In this document: in pieces, positions 6,385 to 12,923 of the stretch | How the letters are laid out: the number at the start of each line of letters is the position of its first letter | How positions within the stretch are numbered: position 1 is the stretch's first letter | NCBI GenBank assembly: GCA_002505185.1 | Contig: DAUP01000013.1 | Location: forward strand, 1 to 16,526 | Origin: Ferroplasmaceae archaeon UBA567 | Lineage (GTDB): Archaea > Thermoplasmatota > Thermoplasmata > Thermoplasmatales > Thermoplasmataceae | DNA: 16,526 nucleotides | Direction of reading: 5' to 3' | The notes under the pieces: generated by a model | What the model saw: only the letters and a program-made list of their open reading frames with translations | The model's database searches: none | Told to the model about the DNA's origin: nothing | Position numbers and translations under genes: made by a program

Positions 6385-7632
6385 TCATGTTCTACTGATA
6401 GCAGAAGTCATGCAGTGTGCTCCCCCATAGCCACCTGTTATTTCACTCAAATCAATTTTTATCACATCTATCCCGCTGCTCAGCATTGCATCACTTTCAG
6501 GGAACATTTTTCCTTTTCTCATTTCCATATCCTTCAGTATTTTATGGCGTGTGCCAGCATCGAAAACATCCTCTGCAAGCAGTTTGTGTATCACTTTAGA
6601 AGAATCTATAGCTATTATTTTCCCATCTGATAGTGTCAGGAAATTTGATGAATAAGAAAGTTGCTCACTTATTCCAAGGTCTATGAATTCATATCCCTCG
6701 CCCTTCATAAAATTATATAGTGTTGTGCTTGACTCCAGGGAATAATCTCCATTAGAATTTCTTGCATATATCCTTGACGTTGCAGATTTTGCCAGAACTA
6801 CCGATGTAATTGCTATGCCCTTTGCCGGGATATTGAAATAGGTGTCCAGATGCATATTGACCATTATGTCATGGCCATCCATAAAATCATATAATGGATT
6901 AGAAACAATTACTATCCGTGGAAAATCAAAAACCCCGGAGTTAATGGCTTCCATTGCCCCTGTTTCATCCGTTCTGTTACCTGTGCCTATAAGGCAAAAG
7001 TCACCGGCCGGCATAAAATCACCTCCCTCAAAGAATCCCCTTATTATTTTCTTGGTTTTAATCCCGAGGATTTCCTGGAATACAAAGGATGTTATATCTG
7101 TCTCTTTTCTGCGCTGCTGCATTTTCATGTTGCCTATGAGCACACCGGAGGATATGGCCTGCTGATCCCTCATAAAATAGAGATTAGCCAGTGGAAGATT
7201 GGAATATACCCTTGGGTACTGTATTCCGGCCACATACTCTTTAAGATCTATTGAGGGCTCCATTATTAATGCCTGGAATAATGACAGAGAATCCACATAT
7301 CTTATATTCTTAACCATATCATTTTTAGCAATTTCCACCGAGTCCTTTGTGCCGTAAAAGCTTACCAGTGACATTATTTTCTCTTCCAGTTTTTTCCTGA
7401 ACGACCTTTTGTTTTCAGCCTCATCAACAATTAAATTTTCCAGAAGATCAACATGCACACCATTTTCTTTCAGTACATTTTCCAGTGATTGATGTTCTTT
7501 ACTTGCGATAGAATAGTTAAAGGGGCGCTCAAAAAGGAATGGTTTTGGAGCCAGCATTGCATAAGTTATTTCCGTGCCTGGTCTATGCATTATAACTTTG
7601 CTTAACCTCCCCCATTCTGATTTTATTTCCAT
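6385..7632 (-). CDS. arcA: Arginine deiminase
   Basis: 415 residues from the ATG at 7632. The enzyme hydrolyses arginine to citrulline and ammonia, usually the first step of fermentative arginine use or acid resistance. Guanidine-modifying-fold motifs are in order: SEWGRLSKVIMHRPG near the start, NLYFMRDQQA about 150-159, FEGGD at 201-205, HLDT at 261-264 and the nucleophile Cys407 in GYGGAHC. The length matches the family. A GTG at 7668 overlapping the nmd3 stop (GTGA) would add 12 residues not typical of the family. The ATG has a TTTTAAAG box about 22 bases upstream but no Shine-Dalgarno, so a leaderless internal transcript is possible. Ornithine carbamoyltransferase and carbamate kinase, the usual partners, are not in the window. 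Confidence 0.88.
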   Translation of the reverse strand: MEIKSEWGRLSKVIMHRPGTEITYAMLAPKPFLFERPFNYSIASKEHQSLENVLKENGVHVDLLENLIVDEAENKRSFRKKLEEKIMSLVSFYGTKDSVEIAKNDMVKNIRYVDSLSLFQALIMEPSIDLKEYVAGIQYPRVYSNLPLANLYFMRDQQAISSGVLIGNMKMQQRRKETDITSFVFQEILGIKTKKIIRGFFEGGDFMPAGDFCLIGTGNRTDETGAMEAINSGVFDFPRIVIVSNPLYDFMDGHDIMVNMHLDTYFNIPAKGIAITSVVLAKSATSRIYARNSNGDYSLESSTTLYNFMKGEGYEFIDLGISEQLSYSSNFLTLSDGKIIAIDSSKVIHKLLAEDVFDAGTRHKILKDMEMRKGKMFPESDAMLSSGIDVIKIDLSEITGGYGGAHCMTSAISRT

Positions 7633-7664
7633 ATGAGCATATTGCAAAAGCTTTAAAATGTTTT

Positions 7665-8657
7665 TCACAGTGGATAGAAAACCCCATCATACCTGTAGAG
7701 ATTTACCTCCTTTTCATGAAATGGTTTTCGGTATGTTATAATGTCAAAGGTTTTAGAATTCATAAGTTGTGTTTCTTCATCTGTACTTGATAAAACGATA
7801 AACTTTGTAACCTCCGGTTCTTTTATCACTATCCTGAAAGTTCCACGGAAAAATTCCTTAGAGCTTATGGTAATAGTGCCGCCTTTCTGGATATCCAGAA
7901 GCTCCATAGTATTTGGCCTGATGTTTTTGATCATATAATATTTCTTGTAATAAATTACTGACCCCTTGACAAGGTCAAGAATTCTGATGAGATGCGTGTA
8001 TCTAAAAAGATCCTTGCTATCCTTTCTCCCTGCAAGTGATTTTGTAATTTTCATATTGCAAAAATAGTCCAGTTCCATAAGTTTGTCAATCTTGACTGCG
8101 TCCTCTTTCTTGCCAAGGTATATATCGAGCCCCTCCTTTAGTGTATCAATTCTGGAGATGAAAGAGTTAGGGTCATTCTTATTCATGTTTTTCATAAATT
8201 TTACTATTGTTTCTTTTACATCTTCGAGAATTTTTCCGTATTCAGTAGTGAACGTCCTTAACTGTATAACCGCTTCATAATAGGAACCCGTAACTTTGTT
8301 GCAAACAGGGCAGCTTTCTTTGTTTATCTTAAGATTAATTGCTATTTCTTTATTCACTTCACCGAGGTTTCTGTCATCTACCGCAACCTCCATAAATATC
8401 TGGTTTTCATCTATTTTATAAGATCTTACACTGGAAATTTTGTCAGATTTATCCAGGATTATGTGAGAAACAGCATTTTTGACTATAAATTTTTCAGTGT
8501 CATCATAATGCCATTTCTTGTTGAGTCTTACTGCGCCGCATTTGGGGCATATGGTAAAATCCATGTTCTCTGATTTAAGGTGAATTTTGTCTGATAGGCA
8601 ACTTTCACAGAGGCCAAACTTAAACGCCTCATTTTTCCCACATAGAATACATTTCAT
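7665..8657 (-). CDS. nmd3: Archaeal NMD3 homologue (ribosome-associated zinc-binding protein)
   Basis: 330 residues. The N-terminus has the paired zinc clusters of NMD3: C3/C6 with C17/C20, C37/C40 in CPKCGAVR, and C116/C119 in CPVCNK. The KKWHYDD stretch after the second pair is also typical. Eukaryotic NMD3 is the adaptor for nuclear export of the 60S subunit. Archaea have no nucleus, so the archaeal protein more probably acts in 50S maturation or initiation-factor-like binding; that role is inferred. A TATA-like TTAAATAAG is about 26 bases before the ATG, and no Shine-Dalgarno is present. The stop overlaps a possible GTG start of the arginine deiminase, so the two probably share a transcript. 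Confidence 0.88.
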   Translation of the reverse strand: MKCILCGKNEAFKFGLCESCLSDKIHLKSENMDFTICPKCGAVRLNKKWHYDDTEKFIVKNAVSHIILDKSDKISSVRSYKIDENQIFMEVAVDDRNLGEVNKEIAINLKINKESCPVCNKVTGSYYEAVIQLRTFTTEYGKILEDVKETIVKFMKNMNKNDPNSFISRIDTLKEGLDIYLGKKEDAVKIDKLMELDYFCNMKITKSLAGRKDSKDLFRYTHLIRILDLVKGSVIYYKKYYMIKNIRPNTMELLDIQKGGTITISSKEFFRGTFRIVIKEPEVTKFIVLSSTDEETQLMNSKTFDIITYRKPFHEKEVNLYRYDGVFYPL

Positions 8658-8677
8658 ATTATTTAATATTACAACAG

Positions 8678-8686
8678 CTTATTTAA
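8678..8686 (-). promoter_or_regulatory. TATA-like element of nmd3
   Basis: The minus strand reads TTAAATAAG, 21-29 bases before the nmd3 ATG, suggesting a leaderless transcript. A second AT-rich run at 8686-8700 is further away. Confidence 0.4.
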
Positions 8687-8792
8687 CCTTATAATTATAA
8701 TATAAGCCAAATATCAGGTTTATGAGTATTTAACATGTAATGACACTAAAATAACTCGATAGAAGAGATAATACAATTAAAACAAATTCTAG

Positions 8793-8899
8793 GAATTCCT
8801 TGACAACAATGAAATAAAAGATATACACTATCAAGAGTCCACAATCCAGAGACTAATGGTAAATTGTAGAGATTAAATTATACAGTAAAAATGTGGGTT
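8793..8899 (+). pseudogene. Decayed integrase-core (rve, IS481-like) transposase fragment
   Basis: Two overlapping frames together resemble the end of a DDE integrase core. The frame at 8793-8834 reads EFLDNNEIKDIHYQ, like the segment around the last acidic region. The frame at 8831-8899 reads SRVHNPETNGKL, stop, RLNYTV, like the conserved HPxTNGKxER signature with the Glu codon mutated to TAG. A frameshift and stops show it is dead. A possible tail (FNMTPV at 9000-9017) may be the family's RPHxSL..TP end, but that is weak. No terminal inverted repeats were seen, so the element's limits are unknown. Confidence 0.5.
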
Positions 8900-9066
8900 G
8901 TCCGACTTTTGTGTGGGTAAAATTCACCAATATTCACAAACAATTCCCTAAATATTAAAGGCAATGACTTATATCCTGGTAGCCATGCAACATGATTCAA
9001 TATGACTCCAGTAATATCATGATTATTTAGATTTCATCCCCCAGAACAAGCCACGGGAAAGTGTGA

Positions 9067-9216
9067 AGAGCCAAAAAATTAAAAGTAACCGTGGAACACA
9101 TAGAATTCATGCTTGATGGAGATGAAGCCCTTAAACTTAAAGGATTTAATATAAGTCCCTGTATAAGTGCTAGTTTTGTCGGTGAAACCGGGAACTTCAA
9201 TACGTTCTTGACATGA
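9067..9216 (+). pseudogene. Decayed IS110-like transposase fragment
   Basis: A 49-codon open stretch between stops reads RAKKLKVTVEHIEFML, then LKGFNISPCISASFVGETGN and FNTFLT. The spacing and residues resemble the start of the C-terminal transposase_20 region of IS110 transposases, where a GIGxxxAxxxxxEIGDxxRF-like pattern follows a helical segment. Nothing upstream in any frame completes an enzyme, so it is a relic. The resemblance is by eye only and could be misleading on so short a piece. Together with the 8793 fragment it suggests repeated insertions in the 8658-9230 gap, which holds no intact gene. Confidence 0.42.
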
Positions 9217-9230
9217 GATAGTTCAACAAC

Positions 9231-9608
9231 TTAGATCTCATCTTTTATATATGATATAATTTTATCTATTTTTTGAATATAAAATTGTGTATCTTTACCT
9301 GAAAACTCTTTCTTTAATTGATAAGATGCGTCATTTCGTGTTTTTCTTAAGGAGTCCAGCTCATTTTGAATGCCCGGGTGTTTCATAATAAGCAAACAAG
9401 TCAACTTTTTTTGGACAATAACATGAGCGTTGGAAGATTTAGGTATATTAATATCTATTTTTTCCAGACATTCCCTCGAGTACAAAAAATAAAAATAATA
9501 ATATCTATCTATTATAGTACGGTATGCTCCTTCTTCCATTTTATTCTTATAATTAGAAATTTCTTTCATAAGAGATAAGGCCAAACATTTAAATTCCTCG
9601 GGCTTCAT
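9231..9608 (-). CDS. HEPN-domain protein, third gene of an accessory operon
   Basis: 125 residues. The layout matches small archaeal HEPN proteins (COG1895-like). AYRTIIDRYYYFYFLYSRECLE at 28-49 resembles the RxxxxRxYYAxF helix, AHVIVQKKL (61-69) resembles the aHxxVxxxL segment, and LDSLRKTRNDASYQL (84-98) resembles the LRxxRNxADY helix. The RNxxxxH nuclease motif reads RNDASY at 91-96, so the catalytic His position holds Tyr. It may therefore bind RNA or protein without cutting, or rely on other residues. The ATG directly follows the TGA of the preceding gene, so translation is coupled. HEPN proteins commonly serve in toxin-antitoxin and defence systems; a role of that kind here is inference. 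Confidence 0.68.
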   Translation of the reverse strand: MKPEEFKCLALSLMKEISNYKNKMEEGAYRTIIDRYYYFYFLYSRECLEKIDINIPKSSNAHVIVQKKLTCLLIMKHPGIQNELDSLRKTRNDASYQLKKEFSGKDTQFYIQKIDKIISYIKDEI

Positions 9609-10121
9609 TCAGTTAACACTCTTTAAATTGACAAAAAGCGCTATTTGTGGATGAGAAAATCTAACACATTTTGTATTAAGACTCTCCCATAAGTCAACTA
9701 GATCAGAATTGTTATTGAATTTCATGTCAATCTCGATTTCAATATGGAAATGGTTGCTGATTTCTGGGTCTAAACTAGGATTTATAGATATGGATTGATA
9801 AGGCACTGATAAGTTGGATAATTGTTCTTTTATATTGTCTATAGATTGAATAATACTATCTAAAATTTCAGGGCATATATCCCATGAATCCGCAAGTACC
9901 TTTTTTTGTTCTTCATTTAGACTAATTTCATATTCAGAAAAGCGTTTGTCTATGTAATGATTGGGGTCTGAAAAATATTCTGTAGAATCAAATTTTTCAC
10001 TATTCCCATAAGAAGCATTAAATTCTAGTTGTAATGTTTCAAGCACTCCCTGACCGATTGAAGAGATACTATTTGTATATCTGATGCTGGTTCCTTTTAA
10101 TGTTTGAATATTATTTTCCAT
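9609..10121 (-). CDS. Unrecognised protein, second gene of the HEPN operon
   Basis: 170 residues with no family I can name. The start is the ATG at 10121, because a strong Shine-Dalgarno (AAGGGGTGAT) ends seven bases before it. The GTG at 10133 lies within that site. The protein is acidic and soluble. The middle is helical (SLNEEQKKVLADSWDICPEILDSI), and the C-terminal part has alternating hydrophobic strands (HFHIEIEIDMKF, then a helix with DLWESL, then IALFVNL). It could be a sensor or partner for the HEPN protein whose ATG abuts its stop. It contains few arginines and AT-rich codons, unlike the flanking core genes, which fits horizontal acquisition. Confidence 0.75.
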   Translation of the reverse strand: MENNIQTLKGTSIRYTNSISSIGQGVLETLQLEFNASYGNSEKFDSTEYFSDPNHYIDKRFSEYEISLNEEQKKVLADSWDICPEILDSIIQSIDNIKEQLSNLSVPYQSISINPSLDPEISNHFHIEIEIDMKFNNNSDLVDLWESLNTKCVRFSHPQIALFVNLKSVN

Positions 10122-10129
10122 TTTTAGTA

Positions 10130-10408
10130 TCACCCCTTAAAAATTGGTGTCAATGAAATGTTATAATTAATAGTATAATAAGGCTTTTTATTTGAAGGAT
10201 TTATTAAGGGCACTCCATCTTCGTTCACCGGTTGTGAAACGGCAGTTACGGAGAAAAAAATTCTTAACATGCTCCCATCCTCTAATTCTAACTCCAACGG
10301 TTCCATTGCCTTAGGAGGTTTAAAATTAATTATTTTAGCCCTTACCTGTTCACTCGGGTTTTGGGGGTTTGGAACATAAACATAAGATGGGGTTTTATTT
10401 TTTTCCAT
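10130..10408 (-). CDS. Small beta-rich hypothetical protein, first gene of the HEPN operon
   Basis: 92 residues. The core LELELEDGSMLRIFFSVTAVSQ then EDGVPLINPSNKKPYYTINY looks like an all-beta small domain. Short archaeal hypothetical proteins with an LEDG...V...DGxPxY pattern are known to me, but without a function. The N-terminus is polar and proline-rich and there is no signal peptide. A TATA-like box 23-32 bases upstream and the lack of a Shine-Dalgarno point to a leaderless transcript, so this is the first gene of the operon. Its TGA overlaps the GTG at 10133, and the ribosome site for the next gene lies across its end. Confidence 0.72.
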   Translation of the reverse strand: MEKNKTPSYVYVPNPQNPSEQVRAKIINFKPPKAMEPLELELEDGSMLRIFFSVTAVSQPVNEDGVPLINPSNKKPYYTINYNISLTPIFKG

Positions 10409-10430
10409 ATGTTAGTATTGCCAAAACATA

Positions 10431-10440
10431 TTAAAATATT
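10431..10440 (-). promoter_or_regulatory. TATA-like element of the HEPN operon
   Basis: The minus strand reads AATATTTTAA, 23-32 bases before the ATG at 10408. This fits the leaderless first-gene pattern seen across the window. Confidence 0.5.
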
Positions 10441-10888
10441 TCTCCATACCCTATTGGGAAAATACATGGTATCAAAATAGTCTTAGCTCTTGATTGACTC
10501 AACACATCCATTAAGATCTTTCCGGATAAATTATTGTTAATCTCCATTATCTTGATCAGAGCTATTAGAGCAGGTTTTCTTTGTCCTTTCATATTATCGA
10601 CTCACATCGGTTGGGCTTTATGAGGTTCTCTGCATTATCAAGTTCATTCTCTGTTAAGGATGTATATTCTATAAGGAAAATCAACAAAAATATTAGTCTT
10701 AAAATTGTATCTCTATAGGAGAGATTAGGTTGGATAAAAGAATGGAGAACCTTTAATAATATTTTTAATAAATTTTAATCGTTACGTTATATAATATTAT
10801 TTTTATATTATAAAACGGCATCATTAACATGCAAATAAAATCGATTTCAATGCATTTTATCATTACCAGTATTGAACCTTTATTACAA
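10441..10888. other. Non-coding stretch between the HEPN operon and tRNA-Gly
   Basis: About 450 bases without a gene I can support. On the minus strand an open frame without a start codon (10589-10774) ends in a TGA that overlaps the ATG of a 53-codon frame (10431-10592), in ATGA style. They could be halves of one decayed protein, but neither resembles a family I know. 10745-10830 is extremely AT-rich. No copy of the tRNA-Gly 3' end, no CRISPR-like repeat and no clear inverted repeat was found. Confidence 0.4.
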
Positions 10889-10961
10889 TGCGATTGCCGG
10901 GATTTGGACCCGGGTTAGTGGCTTGGGAAGCCACTGTGATACCAGGCTACACCACAATCGC
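10889..10961 (-). tRNA. tRNA-Gly (CCC)
   Basis: 73 bases on minus, no intron, CCA not encoded. Acceptor GCGATTG/CAATCGC, D stem GTG/CAC, anticodon stem GTGGC/GCCAC around loop TTCCCAA, T arm CCGGG-TCCAAAT-CCCGG, and discriminator A. The anticodon CCC is at 10925-10927. Its 3' end faces the accessory region, an arrangement common for integrated elements, although no repeated 3' end was found. Confidence 0.96.
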
Positions 10962-10981
10962 TTCTTTGGGTATTATTTTAC

Positions 10982-10991
10982 AATATATAAA
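10982..10991 (-). promoter_or_regulatory. TATA-like element of tRNA-Gly
   Basis: The minus strand reads TTTATATATT, 21-30 bases before the tRNA 5' end at 10961. It fills the 31-base gap after the DUF2250-like gene stop. Confidence 0.5.
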
Positions 10992-10992
10992 T

Positions 10993-11484
10993 TTATAATA
11001 TTCTTATTTGCCTTCTCCTGGCCAGATCAAGGACAGCAAAACCCATATCAGTTGGTTCATAATTCTTGTCCATAAGACCCATCTCATATAGCTTTTTGCA
11101 TCTATCCGGGCAATCTTTCCTTATCCGCTTTAATGAAAGCAATTTTAGGCATTCTATTTCAATGTGTTTTATGTATTCTCTTTCTGTCATATCTTTGAGT
11201 ATGTAATGGCCTTTATTTGTTATTTCATAATATGTGTGGTGCTTATGAACTTCATTAGTCTTCTTCAGCTTTGCCTTTGTTCTTTTGACTGAGGAACCAC
11301 TATATTTTTCTATTAATCCCATGGAATAAAGCCTTTCTATATATATTTGGACATTTCCTTGAGGTATGCTGGTATAAATTTTTATATTTTTTGCGTAATC
11401 AAGTTTTGCCAGTTGAAAATGTTCTAGAACCATAAGCATTTCATGGTTCATTGCCAGCATTTTTTTTATTTCTTCACATTCCAT
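10993..11484 (-). CDS. DUF2250-like winged-helix protein
   Basis: 163 residues. The first ~75 residues resemble archaeal DUF2250: VLEHFQLAKLDYAKNI, then SIPQGNVQIYIERLYSMGLIEK, then GSSVKRTKAKLKK followed by HKHHTYYEITNKGHYIL. The pattern of helix, helix, wing and basic HKHHTYY segment suggests a DNA- or RNA-binding winged helix. The last ~70 residues add a second helical segment with KRIRKDCPDRCKKLYEMGLMDK, where two Cys lie four apart, and a closing LARRRQIRIL. No biochemical role is established. A TATA-like box is 17-28 bases upstream and no Shine-Dalgarno is present. It is divergent from glutamate dehydrogenase, with 128 bases between the start codons. Confidence 0.68.
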   Translation of the reverse strand: MECEEIKKMLAMNHEMLMVLEHFQLAKLDYAKNIKIYTSIPQGNVQIYIERLYSMGLIEKYSGSSVKRTKAKLKKTNEVHKHHTYYEITNKGHYILKDMTEREYIKHIEIECLKLLSLKRIRKDCPDRCKKLYEMGLMDKNYEPTDMGFAVLDLARRRQIRIL

Positions 11485-11500
11485 ATATCATTTCCAATGT

Positions 11501-11512
11501 TATTAAAATATA
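11501..11512 (-). promoter_or_regulatory. TATA-like element of the DUF2250-like gene
   Basis: The minus strand reads TATATTTTAATA, 17-28 bases before the ATG at 11484. The lack of a Shine-Dalgarno fits a leaderless transcript. Confidence 0.4.
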
Positions 11513-11574
11513 AAAATTTAATTTACTGCAGGATACGTGTTATCAATGGTCACTATATTGGTGTTAAAGCAAAC

Positions 11575-11583
11575 CTTAAATTA
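11575..11583 (+). promoter_or_regulatory. TATA-like element of gdhA
   Basis: CTTAAATTA, preceded by an AAAC purine-rich BRE-like stretch, lies 30-38 bases before the ATG at 11613. It predicts a short leader just long enough to include the AGGTG at 11603-11607, five bases before the start. Confidence 0.4.
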
Positions 11584-11612
11584 CCCGTTAGTGATTTCAA
11601 TTAGGTGTTTAT

Positions 11613-12863
11613 ATGGAAAATTTAGATCCGTTTGATATTGCTCTGGAGCAGCTCAATAAGGCTGCAAAAGTTATGAAACTTGATAAGGCCAGTATAGAGC
11701 TTTTGAGCTCTCCCAAGGAGATCCTTCAGGTAAGCATACCTGTAAAGATGGATAATGGCGAAACACAAGTTTTTACAGGATTCAGGGTACATTACAATAA
11801 TGCAAGAGGACCCATGAAGGGCGGAATAAGATATTATATTAAGGAAAATCTTTCGGAGGTAAAAGCCCTTTCTGCATGGATGACATGGAAAACAGCTCTT
11901 CTGGGTCTTCCTTTCGGTGGTGCAAAAGGCGGAATAATATGCGATCCGAAAAAAATGAGCAAGAGGGAACTTGAAAGATTAAGCAGGGGCTATATAGATG
12001 CAATAGCTAATTTCATAGGCCCTGAAATAGATGTTCCCGCTCCAGATGTTTACACCACACCACAGATAATGGGATGGATGATGGATGAATATGAGAAAAT
12101 AGTAAGGCATTCAGCTCCTGGCGTTATTACTGGAAAACCATTGACAATTGGCGGATCCCTGGGAAGGGGCGATGCAACTGCCAAGGGAGGAATGTATGTA
12201 TTAATGGAGGGTGCAAAATATAAGGGTGTCGATCTTTCCAAGGCAAAATTCGCAGTTCAGGGATTCGGAAATGCCGGTCAATTTGCAGTTAAATTTGTAA
12301 AAGAGATGTTTGGTGGAAAGGTTGTAGCAGTTTCTGATTCAAGTGGAGGAATCTACAAGGAAAGTGGAATAGATTACAATGAACTCCTTGCCCACAAGGA
12401 AAAAACCGGGACAGTAGAAAATTTCCCTGGTTCAAAAAACATAACAAACGAGGAACTTCTTGAGTCGGATGTTGATGTGCTTATACCTTCAGCAATAGAA
12501 GACCAGCTTACTGGCGAGAACGCATCTAAGGTAAAGGCAAAGATAGTACTTGAACTGGCAAACGGGCCATCAACCCCAGAGGCAGATGAAATATTCTATA
12601 AAAACAATGTACTGCTTCTGCCTGATTTCCTTTCAAATGCAGGAGGTGTAACAGTATCATACTTTGAATGGGTTCAGAACATAACCGGTGATTACTGGAC
12701 AGAAGATACAGTTTACAATAAACTGAATCAGAAAATGACATTTGCCACCAAGGATGTCCTGGCAACTCATGAAAAATATAATACAGACCCAAGAACAGCG
12801 GCATATATAATAGCAATACAGAGAGTACTGGACGCAATGAAGGCCAGAGGACTCTTAAATTAA
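11613..12863 (+). CDS. gdhA: Glutamate dehydrogenase
   Basis: 416 residues, the usual length of hexameric archaeal and bacterial GDH. It interconverts glutamate with 2-oxoglutarate and ammonia using NAD(P). The dimerisation/substrate domain has GPMKGGIRYY (67-75) and TWKTALLGLPFGGAKGG (91-107), with catalytic Lys105 and substrate-binding Lys69 and Lys93. PAPDVYTTPQ follows. The Rossmann domain carries VQGFGNAG (215-222) and the strand end VAVSDSSGG (238-246). Asp242 at that strand end suggests NAD rather than NADP, but cofactor choice cannot be settled by eye. The gene is monocistronic. A run of T tracts just after its stop is a likely terminator, and it lies within the upstream region of pcn. 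The enzyme links amino-acid catabolism, for instance from peptides, to central metabolism. Confidence 0.97.
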   Translation: MENLDPFDIALEQLNKAAKVMKLDKASIELLSSPKEILQVSIPVKMDNGETQVFTGFRVHYNNARGPMKGGIRYYIKENLSEVKALSAWMTWKTALLGLPFGGAKGGIICDPKKMSKRELERLSRGYIDAIANFIGPEIDVPAPDVYTTPQIMGWMMDEYEKIVRHSAPGVITGKPLTIGGSLGRGDATAKGGMYVLMEGAKYKGVDLSKAKFAVQGFGNAGQFAVKFVKEMFGGKVVAVSDSSGGIYKESGIDYNELLAHKEKTGTVENFPGSKNITNEELLESDVDVLIPSAIEDQLTGENASKVKAKIVLELANGPSTPEADEIFYKNNVLLLPDFLSNAGGVTVSYFEWVQNITGDYWTEDTVYNKLNQKMTFATKDVLATHEKYNTDPRTAAYIIAIQRVLDAMKARGLLN

Positions 12864-12880
12864 TTTTTATTTTTGTTTTT
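12864..12880 (+). terminator. Oligo-T terminator of gdhA
   Basis: Immediately after the gdhA TAA come three T tracts (TTTTT A TTTTTG TTTTT), the kind of U-rich signal that ends archaeal transcripts without needing a hairpin. The pcn TATA box starts 11 bases further on, so the terminator protects that promoter. Confidence 0.6.
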
Positions 12881-12890
12881 CCAAAAAGAA

Positions 12891-12903
12891 TATTTATAAT
12901 ATA
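12891..12903 (+). promoter_or_regulatory. TATA box of pcn
   Basis: TATTTATAATATA lies 21-33 bases before the ATG at 12924. No Shine-Dalgarno is present, so a leaderless transcript is likely. Confidence 0.55.
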
Positions 12904-12923
12904 CCAATCCATGTCATGATTAT

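Noticed and set aside
8890..8945. Inverted repeat TTTGTG...CACAAA as a transposon end or hairpin
   Set aside because: Only six bases per arm around a 21-base spacer in AT-rich DNA; not distinguishable from chance.
9231..9608. Active HEPN ribonuclease toxin
   Set aside because: The RNxxxxH motif has Tyr in place of His, so nuclease activity is not claimed, only the fold.
8658..10888. tRNA-derived attachment site pair for the accessory island
   Set aside because: No second copy of the tRNA-Gly 3' end was found; the short ACCGGGA match at 9186-9192 is too small to count.
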